Notes: a model not told the origin generated them from the sequence alone. A stretch of DNA of 64,000 bases from an uncultured Flavobacterium sp. (GCA_937773775.1 CALJVL010000004.1:1-64000); one strand, 5' to 3'; shown: positions 1 through 9,613, counted from the first letter of the stretch. Numbers and translations: made by a program.

Positions 1-233
1 CCCACTTTTTCCCAAAACCAAGTGTTGGTCAATTCTTAATTGAAGACAACGAACTTCACATTGGAGATACCGTTCTTGTAAAAGGCACAACCACAGGTGA
101 ACAAAAAATAACAATTACAGAAATGTTTATTAACGATACTGCTGCTGACAATGCTATCTCCGGAGATACTTGCACTTTTAAATTGCCTTTCAGAATTCGA
201 TTATCTGATAAATTATATAAAGTTTTAGACTAA
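1..233 (+). CDS. Peptidase U32 family protein, C-terminal end (partial)
   Basis: The reading frame is open from the window edge to a TAA at 231-233 and gives about 76 residues ending in DKLYKVLD. The piece has a short beta-barrel character (FLIEDNELHIGDTVLV, then GTTTGEQKITITEMFIN). This resembles the C-terminal domain of Bacteroidota U32 collagenase-like peptidases, which act in the cytoplasm on proteins or in RNA/ubiquinone hydroxylation. The family call rests on this tail alone, since the catalytic region lies outside the window. A strong hairpin follows directly, so the gene probably ends its transcript. Confidence 0.55.
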   Translation, partial: HFFPKPSVGQFLIEDNELHIGDTVLVKGTTTGEQKITITEMFINDTAADNAISGDTCTFKLPFRIRLSDKLYKVLD

Positions 234-257
234 ATTTTAATTACATCCCTAGTTTAC

Positions 258-291
258 AAAAGCCTATTTCATTCGTTTGAAATAGGCTTTT
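258..291. terminator. Intrinsic terminator, 14-bp perfect stem
   Basis: A perfect 14-bp inverted repeat (258-271 with 278-291) encloses the loop TTCGTT. It starts with AAAA and ends with TTTT, so it can work in either direction. It lies 25 bases after the U32 stop codon and before ricT, and separates the two transcripts. Confidence 0.85.
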
Positions 292-418
292 CTTATTAAA
301 TATCCGTAAATCATTCGCGTTTTCTATGGTTGTCACACACACTTAAAAAATGCTATCTTTACCAATTAATCATTTTAAGAACATAAGTTGTGTTTATCAC
401 AACACTATATATAAAATT

Positions 419-1675
419 ATGGCATGTACAAGTTGTTCAACTTCTGATGGTGGTTCACCAAAGGGTTGTAAAAATAATGGGACTTGCGGCACCGATAGCT
501 GCAATAAATTAACTGTTTTCGATTGGCTTTCTAACATGAGTTTACCCACTGGTCAGGCTCCTTTTGACTGTGTCGAGGTTCGATTCAAGAACGGTAGAAA
601 AGAGTTTTACCGCAATACTGAAAAATTGACTTTAAGCATGGGAGACATAGTCGCTACTGTTGCGTCTCCGGGCCACGATATTGGAATTGTTACTTTGACA
701 GGAGAATTGGTTAAAATCCAGATGAAGAAAAAAGGGGTTAGCCCTGATAGTAAAGAAGTTCCGAAAATCTATAGAAAAGCATCTCAAAAAGATATTGATA
801 TTTGGTCTGTAGCACGGGAGAAAGAAGAACCGATGAAAGTTCGTGCTCGTGAATTAGCGATTGCTCAAAAACTAGAAATGAAAATTTCGGATATCGAATT
901 TCAAGGAGACGGCTCAAAAGCTACTTTTTATTATACCGCAAATGACAGAGTCGATTTTAGACTTTTAATTAAAGATTTTGCCAAAGAGTTTAATACTAGA
1001 GTGGAAATGAAACAAGTTGGTTTCCGTCAAGAAGCCGCTCGTTTAGGAGGAATAGGTTCTTGCGGAAGAGAGTTATGTTGCTCTACTTGGTTAACGGATT
1101 TTAGAAGTGTAAATACCTCAGCAGCACGTTACCAACAACTTTCATTGAATCCACAAAAACTAGCAGGACAATGCGGGAAATTAAAATGTTGCTTGAATTA
1201 TGAGTTAGATACTTATATGGATGCATTGAAAGGTTTTCCTGATTTCGAAACAAAATTAGTTACCGAAAAAGGAGATGCAATTTGCCAAAAACAAGATATT
1301 TTTAAAGGTTTGATGTGGTTTGCTTACACTAATAATTTTGCCAATTGGCATATACTAAAAATTGAAAAAGTAAACGAAATCATTGCTGAAAATAAGCTAA
1401 AAAACAAAGTTTCTTCATTAGAGGATTTTGCAATTGAAATTATTGTTGAAAGAGAAAAAGATTTTAATAACGCTATGGGCCAGGAAAGCTTAACTCGTTT
1501 TGACCAACCTAAAAAAAGGAAAAAACCAAGCAAAAAACCAAGACCGGCGGGTGAAAATGTTATTGTTGCAAACAATAAAAAACCAGCAAATAACAACTCT
1601 TCAGAACCGACCGACAAGAAACCAACGGTAGCAAGAAAACCCATAATTATTACAAAAAATGAAACTAAAAAATAG
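419..1675 (+). CDS. ricT: RicT/PSP1 family regulatory protein
   Basis: Cytoplasmic PSP1-domain protein of 418 residues. In Bacillus the RicT (YaaT) homologue joins a Fe-S complex that affects RNA processing and biofilm formation; in Bacteroidota the role is inferred. The core has the family's cysteine signatures, GSCGRELCC near residues 214-221 and CGKLKCC near 252-258. The N-terminus adds a Cys-rich head (C3, C6, C17, C23, C28), and the tail from about residue 355 is Lys/Asn/Pro-rich. The frame is open 23 codons further upstream, but the ATG at 419 (MACTSCS) starts the recognisable Cys-rich head and was chosen. It overlaps gldH by 17 bases, suggesting co-transcription. Confidence 0.85.
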   Translation: MACTSCSTSDGGSPKGCKNNGTCGTDSCNKLTVFDWLSNMSLPTGQAPFDCVEVRFKNGRKEFYRNTEKLTLSMGDIVATVASPGHDIGIVTLTGELVKIQMKKKGVSPDSKEVPKIYRKASQKDIDIWSVAREKEEPMKVRARELAIAQKLEMKISDIEFQGDGSKATFYYTANDRVDFRLLIKDFAKEFNTRVEMKQVGFRQEAARLGGIGSCGRELCCSTWLTDFRSVNTSAARYQQLSLNPQKLAGQCGKLKCCLNYELDTYMDALKGFPDFETKLVTEKGDAICQKQDIFKGLMWFAYTNNFANWHILKIEKVNEIIAENKLKNKVSSLEDFAIEIIVEREKDFNNAMGQESLTRFDQPKKRKKPSKKPRPAGENVIVANNKKPANNNSSEPTDKKPTVARKPIIITKNETKK

Positions 1676-2138
1676 CATTTTTATTCTTCTGACTGTGATT
1701 GCCTTTTCTTCATGCGATAAAAAAAAAGTTTTTGACGAGTATAAAACCGTAGGAAGCGCTTGGCATAAAGATAGCGTTATCACTTTCGATTTGCCCATTT
1801 TAGATTCTACAAAACGCTATAATTTATTTATAAATTTAAGAGACAATAACAATTACCAATACAACAATCTCTTTTTAATTGTATCCATTGAAAAACCAAA
1901 TGGCTACACAAAGGTAGACACCCTAGAATACCAAATGGCTAGTCCAGACGGCACGATACTTGGTGAAGGATTTACAGACATTAAAGAAAGTAAATTGCTT
2001 TACAAAGAAAAAGTGAGGTTCAGAGGGAAATACAAAGTTAGCATCAAACAGGCTGTCAGGGAAACTGGTAAAGTTCCTGGAGTGGAACTATTAGAAGGTA
2101 TCACTGATGTAGGTTTAAGAATAGAAAAAATAGAATAG
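1659..2138 (+). CDS. gldH: Gliding motility lipoprotein GldH
   Basis: Lipoprotein of 159 residues needed for gliding in Flavobacterium johnsoniae, where Gld proteins work with the type IX secretion system at the cell envelope. The N-terminus is a lipoprotein signal with FSSC as lipobox and the acylated Cys at residue 19. The rest is beta-rich, with Tyr/Asn-rich strands (RYNLFINLRDNNNYQYNN). Length fits the family. It begins inside the end of ricT and is followed after 10 bases by a class A penicillin-binding protein, the neighbourhood I recall for gldH in other flavobacteria. Confidence 0.88.
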   Translation: MKLKNSIFILLTVIAFSSCDKKKVFDEYKTVGSAWHKDSVITFDLPILDSTKRYNLFINLRDNNNYQYNNLFLIVSIEKPNGYTKVDTLEYQMASPDGTILGEGFTDIKESKLLYKEKVRFRGKYKVSIKQAVRETGKVPGVELLEGITDVGLRIEKIE

Positions 2139-2148
2139 GATATTATTT

Positions 2149-4455
2149 ATGGCTACGAAACAAAACAATAAAAATGTTAATACGGTCGATAAAGACTTTA
2201 AGTATTATACTAAAACATTTTGGAGGATTTTCTTTTACGGAATGGGCGCGGTCGTACTATTTTTCCTGTTTGCGTCTTGGGGACTCTTGGGTCCGATGCC
2301 TTCATTTGAGGATTTGGAAAATCCAGACTCAAATTTAGCCACAGAAGTAATCTCTTCTGACGGAGTAGTGATAGGTAAATATTTTCAGAAAAACAGATCT
2401 CAATTAAAGTATTCAGATTTACCAAAAAACCTTGTTCAAGCATTGGTGGCTACTGAAGACGCTCGGTTTTATGAGCATTCAGGTATTGACGGACGAGGTA
2501 CTTTGAGAGCTATCGCAAGCTTAGGAACTAGTGGTGGGGCAAGTACCTTAACACAGCAATTAGCTAAACAATTATTTCATGGCGAGGGGTCCAAGTTCCT
2601 ACCCTTTAGAATTGTACAAAAAGTAAAAGAATGGATTATTGCCATTCGACTTGAAAGACAATACACTAAAAATGAAATATTAACCATGTATTGTAATATA
2701 TATGATTTTGGGAACTTTTCGGTAGGTGTGAGCTCAGCAGCTCAAACTTATTTTTCGAAAGAACCCAAAGATCTAACAATAGACGAGTCCGCCATCTTAG
2801 TAGGAATGTTCAAAAACTCGACTTTATATAATCCCATTAGAAATCCCCAAGGAGTAAAAAATCGTAGGAATGTTGTGCTTTCTCAAATGGAGAAAGAGAA
2901 TATGATTACTGACGCACAAAAATTGAAGTTTCAAAGCTTACCCATCGCATTAAATTTCAAACTGGAAAGTCACCGCGAAGGAACAGCCACTTATTTTAGA
3001 GAGTACCTAAGAGATTACATGAAGAAATGGGTTGAAGACAATAAAAAACCCGACGGTTCAGATTACGACATCTACAGAGACGGACTAAAAATATATACCA
3101 CTATTGACTCTCGGATCCAATTGCATGCAGAAGAGGCTGTTTCAGCACATTTAGCAAACCTTCAAGAAGAGTTTTTCATACAAGCCAAAAACAATAAAAA
3201 TGCTCCTTTTGTAAATATTTCCACTGCAGAAACAGACCGTATTTTAATGCGAGCGATGAAATCATCAAACAGATGGAACGTTTTAAAGTCTCTTGCTAAA
3301 ACTGAAGAAGAAATTATAAAATCATTCGACGTAAAAACAAAAATGACAGTATTTACTTGGAAAGGTGAGAAAGATACGATCATGACCCCCATAGATTCCA
3401 TTCGCTATTACAAACATTTCTTACAATCAGGTTTGATGTCTATGGAGCCGCAAACAGGAAACATAAAAGCCTGGGTAGGTGGAATTAATTACAAATACTT
3501 TCAGTATGATCACGTAGGCCAAGGTGCAAGACAGGTTGGATCCACATTCAAACCTTTTGTCTATGCGACTGCCATAGAGCAACTAAACATGTCTCCTTGC
3601 GATTCAATTATAGATGCTCCGTTTACCATGCCAGCTGGACGTCACCATGCAACAGAAGATTGGAGCCCACGAAACTCCAACAACAAATACATAGGAATGG
3701 TTACTTTGAAAAAAGCGTTGGCTAATTCGATCAATACAATATCGGCCAAATTAATGGATAAGGTAGGCCCTGAGGCGGTGGTTAAATTAACGCATAAATT
3801 AGGAGTGAAGTCCGAAATCCCGGCGCAGGCGTCGATAGCATTAGGAGCCGTAGATATTACTGTTGAAGACATGGTTGCGGCATACGGTACTTTTGCGAAT
3901 CAAGGCGTTTATATCAAACCCCAATTTTTAACTAGAATCGAAGATAAAAGTGGTGTGATTATTTATGAACCAATTCCAGAATCGCACGATGTTTTAAATA
4001 AAGACATCGCATTTGCGATTATTAAATTACTAGAAGGAGTAACCGAGGGTGGCTCTGGAAACAGGTTAAGAACTGATGGCGGTGGTTATGGATACAATAG
4101 AATTACGGGATATCCCTATAAATTTACAAACCCAATTGCTGGTAAAACCGGTACTACTCAAAATCAATCTGATGGTTGGTTCATGGGAATGGTTCCAAAC
4201 CTTGTAACGGGTGTCTGGGTAGGTAATGAAGACCGTTCAGCTAGGTTCAAGAGTATTACTTACGGTCAAGGAGCTACCGCCGCATTGCCAGTTTGGGCCT
4301 ACTTCATGAAACTTTGTTATGCAGATCCAGACCTTACGGTGTCTAAAGACGAATTTGAAAGACCCGCAAATCTCTCTATAAAAGTAGACTGTTATTCTGC
4401 TCCGGCCGCCAAAGACACTACTGCTGTTCAAAACAACGAAGAATTCCAGTTTTAA
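2149..4455 (+). CDS. Class A penicillin-binding protein 1A (transglycosylase/transpeptidase)
   Basis: Bifunctional peptidoglycan synthase of 768 residues, anchored by one N-terminal membrane segment (about 25-48) with its catalytic domains in the periplasm. The GT51 glycosyltransferase domain shows ATEDARFYEHSGID with the likely catalytic Glu at 103 and GGASTLTQQLAKQLF near 129-143. The transpeptidase domain shows all three active-site motifs: STFK at 465-468, SIN at 527-529 and KTGTT at 666-670. It polymerises lipid II and cross-links the stem peptides. It lies 10 bases after gldH, probably in the same transcript. Length is usual for Bacteroidota PBP1A. Confidence 0.95.
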   Translation: MATKQNNKNVNTVDKDFKYYTKTFWRIFFYGMGAVVLFFLFASWGLLGPMPSFEDLENPDSNLATEVISSDGVVIGKYFQKNRSQLKYSDLPKNLVQALVATEDARFYEHSGIDGRGTLRAIASLGTSGGASTLTQQLAKQLFHGEGSKFLPFRIVQKVKEWIIAIRLERQYTKNEILTMYCNIYDFGNFSVGVSSAAQTYFSKEPKDLTIDESAILVGMFKNSTLYNPIRNPQGVKNRRNVVLSQMEKENMITDAQKLKFQSLPIALNFKLESHREGTATYFREYLRDYMKKWVEDNKKPDGSDYDIYRDGLKIYTTIDSRIQLHAEEAVSAHLANLQEEFFIQAKNNKNAPFVNISTAETDRILMRAMKSSNRWNVLKSLAKTEEEIIKSFDVKTKMTVFTWKGEKDTIMTPIDSIRYYKHFLQSGLMSMEPQTGNIKAWVGGINYKYFQYDHVGQGARQVGSTFKPFVYATAIEQLNMSPCDSIIDAPFTMPAGRHHATEDWSPRNSNNKYIGMVTLKKALANSINTISAKLMDKVGPEAVVKLTHKLGVKSEIPAQASIALGAVDITVEDMVAAYGTFANQGVYIKPQFLTRIEDKSGVIIYEPIPESHDVLNKDIAFAIIKLLEGVTEGGSGNRLRTDGGGYGYNRITGYPYKFTNPIAGKTGTTQNQSDGWFMGMVPNLVTGVWVGNEDRSARFKSITYGQGATAALPVWAYFMKLCYADPDLTVSKDEFERPANLSIKVDCYSAPAAKDTTAVQNNEEFQF

Positions 4456-4462
4456 GAATACT

Positions 4463-4541
4463 TAGAGGCTATTTCCAGCTAGAAGGTATAGCTGCCTTGG
4501 TTGAAAACCAACCATAAAGTATGCTGCTACAATCTGGGCTA
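4463..4541 (+). repeat. Degenerate copy of an ~80-bp dispersed intergenic repeat
   Basis: The stretch keeps the two ends of a repeat also found at 58423-58500 and, inverted, at 18022-18096: a left end like TAGAGGCTATTTCCAGCT and a right end like GCTGCTACAATCTGGGCTA. The middle is diverged and folds on itself (TTGGTTGAAAACCAA). It fills most of the gap between the PBP1A gene and scoA. Confidence 0.45.
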
Positions 4542-4579
4542 AATAAATACTATTAATTACATCATTAGAACCAAATAAT

Positions 4580-5281
4580 ATGATTAATAAAAAAGTAAAT
4601 ACCGTTCAAGAGGCACTTCAAGGTATAGAAAACGGAATGACCATTATGTTAGGTGGTTTCGGACTATGCGGCATCCCAGAGAACTCAATCGCTGAGCTAG
4701 TAAAAAAAGGAACCAACAATCTAACTTGCATTTCAAACAATGCCGGTGTCGATGATTTTGGTCTTGGCTTACTATTGCACAAAAGACAGATTAAAAAAAT
4801 GGTTTCTTCTTACGTAGGGGAAAATGCAGAATTTGAACGCCAGATGCTTTCAGGCGAATTAGATGTCGAGTTGATTCCACAAGGTACATTAGCTGAGAGA
4901 TGTCGTTCTGCACAAGCAGGAATTCCCGCTTTTTATACACCTGCTGGCTACGGAACCGAAGTAGCCGAAGGCAAAGAAGCTCGCGAATTCAACGGAAAAA
5001 TGCATGTCATGGAGCATGCATTCGATGCCGACTTTGCCATTGTGAAAGCCTGGAAAGGAGATACGGCTGGTAATTTAATATTTAAAGGGACAGCACGCAA
5101 TTTTAATCCTTGTATGACTGGCGCTGCAAAAATAACTGTTGCCGAAGTGGAAGAACTGGTAGAAGCTGGGTCACTCGATCCCAATCAAGTCCATATTCCT
5201 GGAATATTTGTGCAACGTATCTTTCAGGGAGAAGTATATGAGAAAAGAATCGAACAACGTACAACCAGAAAAAGAGACTAA
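4580..5281 (+). CDS. scoA: 3-oxoacid CoA-transferase subunit A
   Basis: Subunit A of succinyl-CoA:3-ketoacid CoA-transferase, 233 residues, cytoplasmic. With subunit B it moves CoA between succinyl-CoA and acetoacetate in ketone-body or branched-chain degradation. The N-terminal glycine loop [13 protein letters not shown] (about 22-34) and the central [12 protein letters not shown] stretch (about 52-63) are typical of family I CoA-transferases. Subunit B follows two bases later, so the two are translated as a pair. The exact acyl substrate cannot be read from sequence; acetoacetate is the usual assignment. Confidence 0.9.
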   Translation: MINKKVNTVQEALQGIENGMTIMLGGFGLCGIPENSIAELVKKGTNNLTCISNNAGVDDFGLGLLLHKRQIKKMVSSYVGENAEFERQMLSGELDVELIPQGTLAERCRSAQAGIPAFYTPAGYGTEVAEGKEAREFNGKMHVMEHAFDADFAIVKAWKGDTAGNLIFKGTARNFNPCMTGAAKITVAEVEELVEAGSLDPNQVHIPGIFVQRIFQGEVYEKRIEQRTTRKRD

Positions 5282-5283
5282 TT

Positions 5284-5943
5284 ATGGCACTTGATAAAAT
5301 TGGAATAGCGAAACGAATCGCACAAGAATTAAAAGACCGTTATTTTGTTAATTTAGGGATTGGGATACCAACATTGGTAGCCAACTATATCCCGAAGGGA
5401 ATCGACGTCGAATTTCAAAGTGAAAATGGAGTTCTAGGAATGGGAACATTCCCTTTTGAAGGAGACGAAGATGCCGATATTATTAACGCCGGAAAACAAA
5501 CCATAACTACCTTACCGGGTGCAAGTTTCTTTGATTCCGCTTTGAGTTTTGGAATGATTCGCGGACAGCACGTGGATTTAACCATTCTAGGAGCTATGGA
5601 AGTGGCCGAAAACGGGGACATCGCCAACTGGAAAATACCTGGCAAAATGGTAAAAGGAATGGGGGGCGCAATGGATTTAGTTGCTTCTGCTGAAAACATA
5701 ATTGTGGCCATGATGCATGTCAACAAAGCGGGAGAATCTAAAATTCTAAAGAAATGCAGTTTACCATTAACCGGAGTTGGTTGCGTAAAAAAAGTCGTAA
5801 CTGAACTGGCCGTTTTAGAAGTAACGCCAAAAGGATTTAAATTACTCGAACGAGCCCCAGGAGTTTCGGTTGAACACATTATCGCTTCCACAGCAGCGGA
5901 GTTAATTCTAGAAGGTGAAATTCCTGAAATGGTGATTGAATAA
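5284..5943 (+). CDS. scoB: 3-oxoacid CoA-transferase subunit B
   Basis: Subunit B of the same enzyme, 219 residues. It carries the family's catalytic Glu in the SENG motif (E47), which forms the glutamyl-CoA thioester. GIGIPTLVANYIP (about 25-37) is also typical. The gene is complete and ends in a strong terminator. Two truncated, diverged copies of its last 45-50 codons occur downstream at 8761-8911 and 10448-10601, so this 3' end has been a site of rearrangement. Confidence 0.92.
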   Translation: MALDKIGIAKRIAQELKDRYFVNLGIGIPTLVANYIPKGIDVEFQSENGVLGMGTFPFEGDEDADIINAGKQTITTLPGASFFDSALSFGMIRGQHVDLTILGAMEVAENGDIANWKIPGKMVKGMGGAMDLVASAENIIVAMMHVNKAGESKILKKCSLPLTGVGCVKKVVTELAVLEVTPKGFKLLERAPGVSVEHIIASTAAELILEGEIPEMVIE

Positions 5944-5961
5944 TTATACCCCACGATAATA

Positions 5962-5998
5962 AATTAACAAAGACTGTATAAAGCAGTCTTTGTTAATT
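5962..5998. terminator. Bidirectional terminator between scoB and the DUF5694 gene
   Basis: A perfect 15-bp stem (5962-5976 with 5984-5998) encloses a 7-base loop. It lies between two convergent genes and can end both transcripts. Confidence 0.8.
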
Positions 5999-6042
5999 AT
6001 ATTAGATTTAGTAACCAAAATGCAATAACGCCAGGATGTTGT

Positions 6043-6855
6043 TTACTTTAAGTAATCAGAAACAGGAACCAAATCATATTTAGGACTACGTTTTATAAAA
6101 CTGTTAAAAAAGGCAGTATGCGTGCCGCCCATTAATATAAAAACTCGATCTCCCTCTTTTAAAGGAACTTGATTTAAATTAGAAAACATTCTTAGATTTC
6201 TTTTGTAAAACTCTGCAGCTTCATTTGCGCCTTCAAAATTATCTTTAGTCGCTACATATGTTAACATATCAGCATTAACGTTGATTAAATAATCTAAATA
6301 TTCAGATGTATTCAATCTTTTTAAATGTTCTAAAGTTGACAACTCTTCATTAATAAAGCTACCATACTTCTCTGCTTTGTGTATATAATTCAAATAGACT
6401 TTATTATCTAACACTTTTGCTAAGGAATCAATTTTAGGATAATCGTAGCCCATCCTGTGGTCAATTCCATACAATTTTCTAACTCCTGTTAGCCTACCTA
6501 ACTCAAATGCAATAAGTTGAACTTCAGACATCTTTTTGAATTTCATATTGGGGTCTTTCAAAAAGTTCTGATAGCTTTTATTAAGACCGTCAGTATCTTT
6601 AGGCAAATCTTCGACACAAATAACTGTAGGCTTAAAATCCGCTAACATTGCTGCAATTATTTGATTTTCTTTTTTGTTTTTAGGGTCATTCTCATCATAC
6701 TCCGTTTTATGAGCATCGTTGGTTTCTCCCATATGAAAACTCGCCAGATTCAAAACTTTAATTTTTGAATTTGAATCTAAAATTTTATTCTGAGCAAAAA
6801 AAGAAATACTTACTAACGACATACTTACTACTATTATTAACGAACTTAGTTTCAT
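6043..6855 (-). CDS. DUF5694 domain secreted protein
   Basis: Protein of 270 residues with a signal peptide (about 1-21, ending FFAQ), so exported to the periplasm or surface. The body resembles DUF5694, a Bacteroidota family distantly related to TraB/PrgY-like proteins. Recognisable parts are VLNLASFHMGETNDAHKTEY after the signal peptide and a C-terminal GGTHTAFF segment. Function is unknown. It sits alone on the minus strand inside the block flanked by scoB and a truncated scoB copy, and diverges from a LytS-type kinase. The block looks acquired or rearranged; the protein itself looks intact. Confidence 0.7.
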   Translation of the reverse strand: MKLSSLIIVVSMSLVSISFFAQNKILDSNSKIKVLNLASFHMGETNDAHKTEYDENDPKNKKENQIIAAMLADFKPTVICVEDLPKDTDGLNKSYQNFLKDPNMKFKKMSEVQLIAFELGRLTGVRKLYGIDHRMGYDYPKIDSLAKVLDNKVYLNYIHKAEKYGSFINEELSTLEHLKRLNTSEYLDYLINVNADMLTYVATKDNFEGANEAAEFYKRNLRMFSNLNQVPLKEGDRVFILMGGTHTAFFNSFIKRSPKYDLVPVSDYLK

Positions 6856-7024
6856 ACTTATGGTTTTTAATGTTTATAATGCCCAAAATTATAATAACGA
6901 TTCATAGAAGAACTTCTCTTTTCGACCAACTCGTATAATTACCCTACTAAAAGTTTATCGGCTAAATTTAGGTGTTGATCGAAAATCTCCTATTAGAACA
7001 CTGGAGTTTTCTGTATATTTGAAA

Positions 7025-8038
7025 ATGAAAAAATCAGTTTTAATAACAATCCACTTATTTTTTTGGTTGGTGTTTTGCTTTAATTACCAATACGTGTACA
7101 GTAATGACGGAATAGTCTTTAATACTATTAGTACTTATTTATTTTTATCCTTTTTAACTGTAAATCTAGTTACTTTCTACATTCATTATTGGGTTGTTTT
7201 ACCTTACTTTTTTAATCCAAAAAAGATTGAAATTGTATTTTTATTAATGCTGATCAGTTTCTTGTTTTTTGGCTTATTACGTTATTCCATTGAAGAAATC
7301 ATATATCCCAGATTATTAAACTTTAGCAATTATAAAAAAGATACATCAATCACCTATTACTTATTTGACAACCTTTATTATGGTGCCAATAGCATATTAA
7401 CAAGCTCATTAATTTGGATTTTAAACTACTCATTAAAAACAACAAATGAAGCCAACACGCTTCGTTTAGAAAAAACAAATGCTGAAATTAGCTTCCTAAA
7501 ATCGCAAATCAATCCACACTTCATCTTTAACACACTAAATAATATTTATTCATTAGTATATTCTAAATCAAATCAATCACTAGTAGCCATTGAGAGCTTA
7601 AGTAAATTATTGCGATATATAAATCAAACTAGTTCTCAAATGAATATTGAAATTTTAAAAGAATGGGAATACATCGAAAATTATATCGAACTAGAAAGCA
7701 TTAGACTAAATGAGCCATTAAACATTGTCATTCATAAAAATGTAAGCCAGGATATTTTTATTCAACCTATGTTATTAATCCCTTTTATTGAGAACGCCTT
7801 TAAACATGGAGAACTATCTGACAAAGAAGTTCCTTTTAGCATTTTTTTAGAGGCCGATTCAAGCAATATAAAATTTTCCGTATCCAATAAAATCAGTAAA
7901 TACTTAAAAGATGACTCAACAGGTATAGGAATAGAAAATATTAAAAAACGACTGCAAATCACTTACCCGAACAAATATAAATTGAATATAGCACAAACCG
8001 AAAATGTATTTTCAATTGAATTAGAATTAGAATTATGA
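7025..8038 (+). CDS. LytS/YehU-type sensor histidine kinase
   Basis: Membrane histidine kinase of 337 residues. The N-terminal half has about four membrane segments. The His_kinase domain carries the family's phospho-acceptor in INPHFIFNTLNNIYSL (His about 165), and the ATPase part shows ENAFKHG and a glycine loop TGIGIENIKKRL. The frame allows a TTG start two codons upstream, but the ATG at 7025 was preferred. The stop overlaps the regulator start by four bases (ATGA), so kinase and regulator form one operon. The signal sensed is unknown. It lies within the block between scoB and the first truncated scoB copy. Confidence 0.9.
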   Translation: MKKSVLITIHLFFWLVFCFNYQYVYSNDGIVFNTISTYLFLSFLTVNLVTFYIHYWVVLPYFFNPKKIEIVFLLMLISFLFFGLLRYSIEEIIYPRLLNFSNYKKDTSITYYLFDNLYYGANSILTSSLIWILNYSLKTTNEANTLRLEKTNAEISFLKSQINPHFIFNTLNNIYSLVYSKSNQSLVAIESLSKLLRYINQTSSQMNIEILKEWEYIENYIELESIRLNEPLNIVIHKNVSQDIFIQPMLLIPFIENAFKHGELSDKEVPFSIFLEADSSNIKFSVSNKISKYLKDDSTGIGIENIKKRLQITYPNKYKLNIAQTENVFSIELELEL

Positions 8039-8751
8039 AAATAAAATGTGCAATAATCGATGACGAACCATTAGCTATAGAATTATTAAAAAACTACACC
8101 GATAATGTTCCCTTCTTAGAATTAGTTTTTAAGAGTAAAAACCCACTGGATATAATACCTTTTTTAGAAACAAATACTATTGACGTACTGTTTCTTGATA
8201 TCCAAATGCCACAAATTAATGGTATTCAATTATCCAGAATAATAACTGATAAAACAAGAATTATATTTACTACCGCTTATAAAGAATTTGCATTGGAAGG
8301 CTATGAGTTTAATACCGTAAATTACCTTTTAAAGCCCATTACTTTTGACCAATTTTATAAAGCTGCGCAGAAAGTAAAAGCACTAGTTGACACAAGCATC
8401 CCAAGCAATGAAGAACTACAACACCCAATAGAAGAAAATTTATATTTCTTTGTTAAAACAGACAGTCGGTGGATTAAGATTTACTATGATGAGATAAAAT
8501 ATATTGAAGGCTTAAAAGATTATGTGATGATTCACACTCAAAAAGAGAAAATAATAGTTTTAGAAAACTTAAAAGAATTAGCAGTAAATTTAGAAGATAA
8601 AGGATTTATGAGAGTTCACAAATCGTTTATCGCCAACTTAAATAAAATAACAAGTATCGAAAGAAATCGAATTTTTATTGAAAAAGAAGTAATCCCTATT
8701 GGTCATACATTTAGAGACAGATTCTTTCAATGGTTTGAAAAGAAGAAATAA
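8035..8751 (+). CDS. LytTR-family response regulator
   Basis: DNA-binding response regulator of 238 residues, partner of the kinase encoded just upstream. The receiver domain (1-120) has acidic residues IIDDE (8-12), the phospho-acceptor Asp55 in FLDIQMP and a conserved Lys in LLKPI (about 100). The LytTR domain covers about 145-235. The stop is followed within 10 bases by a truncated scoB tail. A decayed second copy of this gene's 3' end, joined to scoB at the same junction, lies at 10239-10435. Confidence 0.92.
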   Translation: MKIKCAIIDDEPLAIELLKNYTDNVPFLELVFKSKNPLDIIPFLETNTIDVLFLDIQMPQINGIQLSRIITDKTRIIFTTAYKEFALEGYEFNTVNYLLKPITFDQFYKAAQKVKALVDTSIPSNEELQHPIEENLYFFVKTDSRWIKIYYDEIKYIEGLKDYVMIHTQKEKIIVLENLKELAVNLEDKGFMRVHKSFIANLNKITSIERNRIFIEKEVIPIGHTFRDRFFQWFEKKK

Positions 8752-8760
8752 CAAACTTCC

Positions 8761-8911
8761 TAAAAAAAGAACTGAATTAGCTGTTTTGACAGTGACTCCA
8801 AAAGGATTTAAATTACTAGAACGTACTCCCGGAGTTTCTCTAGAACGTATTATCGCTTCGACCGAAGCTGAGTTAATTATTGAAGGAGAAATTCCAGAGA
8901 TGCAGATTTAA
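8761..8911 (+). pseudogene. Truncated scoB 3' end, copy 2
   Basis: About 46 codons match the end of scoB (TELAVLTVTPKGFKLLER ... EGEIPEM) and stop at the same place. Everything upstream in scoB is missing, and the match begins at a poly-A tract (TAAAAAAAG, also at 5784-5792 in scoB). Many differences from scoB are silent third-position changes, so this copy seems to come from a functional, diverged scoB rather than from a recent duplication of the local one. An open frame can be read from 8699, but its first part is out of frame with the response regulator gene and is not a real gene start. Confidence 0.8.
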
Positions 8912-8990
8912 CGTCTCTATTAGAAAAAACATTACAACTTAAGGGCAATCCTTCTATCTCTGAGTAGATTAGCAATTAATATCTAAAAAG

Positions 8991-9017
8991 GAGGCCATCT
9001 TTTTTGTGGATGGCCTC
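8991..9017. terminator. Terminator of the minus-strand gene at 9040
   Basis: A 9-bp stem (GAGGCCATC with GATGGCCTC) lies just past the stop of the 9040-9519 gene. Read on the minus strand it is followed by a T-rich run. Confidence 0.7.
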
Positions 9018-9039
9018 ATAATAAACTTTAAGTTTAAAC

Positions 9040-9519
9040 TTAATAAACATAAGCAGTAGCGGTAAGATTATCTTTTTTATTAGAGGTTATAACAATAAAT
9101 TGATATCCTTTTTTGGCTGCATTTTGTTTTAATTGTTTTTCACCTATTTGGGCTAAGGACCATCTTGTTTCACCTTTTGCAATTGAATGATATCCTTTCA
9201 AATTTTCAGATTTTGTTAAACCAATTGTCTCTGATTCTTTTAATACAATCACTTTTTTGTAATCAAAATTATCTGCCAAGATTATCTTTTCAGAAACAGT
9301 TTTAGAATTATTATTGGCTTTTTCATTCAATTGCGCTACAGCATAACGGCTTATTTTGTGTTGCTCCATACTATTTGGGAGTGCATAATAAACTATGTTG
9401 TTATCCATTTTTATATAGTTAACTTCTAATTTTTCGCCATTGTGTTTAATGATATCGTGTGTTTGAGCAAACATTGGTGCAGCTAATAACACTGCTATTA
9501 AGGCTATTATATTTTTCAT
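9040..9519 (-). CDS. Secreted protein of unknown function
   Basis: Protein of 159 residues that I do not recognise. A clear signal peptide (about 1-18, ending PMFAQ) directs it out of the cytoplasm. After it comes a short segment (HDIIKHNGEKLEVNYIKMD) resembling the small beta-units that Bacteroidota proteins often carry after their signal peptides. The rest is Lys/Asn-rich with no visible catalytic motif and no C-terminal sorting tail. It has its own terminator and lies between the two truncated scoB copies, so it may belong to the same rearranged block. Confidence 0.6.
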   Translation of the reverse strand: MKNIIALIAVLLAAPMFAQTHDIIKHNGEKLEVNYIKMDNNIVYYALPNSMEQHKISRYAVAQLNEKANNNSKTVSEKIILADNFDYKKVIVLKESETIGLTKSENLKGYHSIAKGETRWSLAQIGEKQLKQNAAKKGYQFIVITSNKKDNLTATAYVY

Positions 9520-9613
9520 TTGTATTTAAGTTTTTGTGACCACAGTAAAAATTGCAGCTGATTTTATAATTAATTTAATATTGCTTTCATAACAGAGCAT
9601 AGAAGTAAAGTCA

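Noticed and set aside
5415..5954. 179-codon minus-strand frame opposite scoB
   Set aside because: Antisense shadow of scoB with no family likeness.
8699..8911. 70-codon plus-strand frame as a small gene
   Set aside because: Its first part is the response regulator gene read out of frame and the rest is a truncated scoB end; there is no own start signal.
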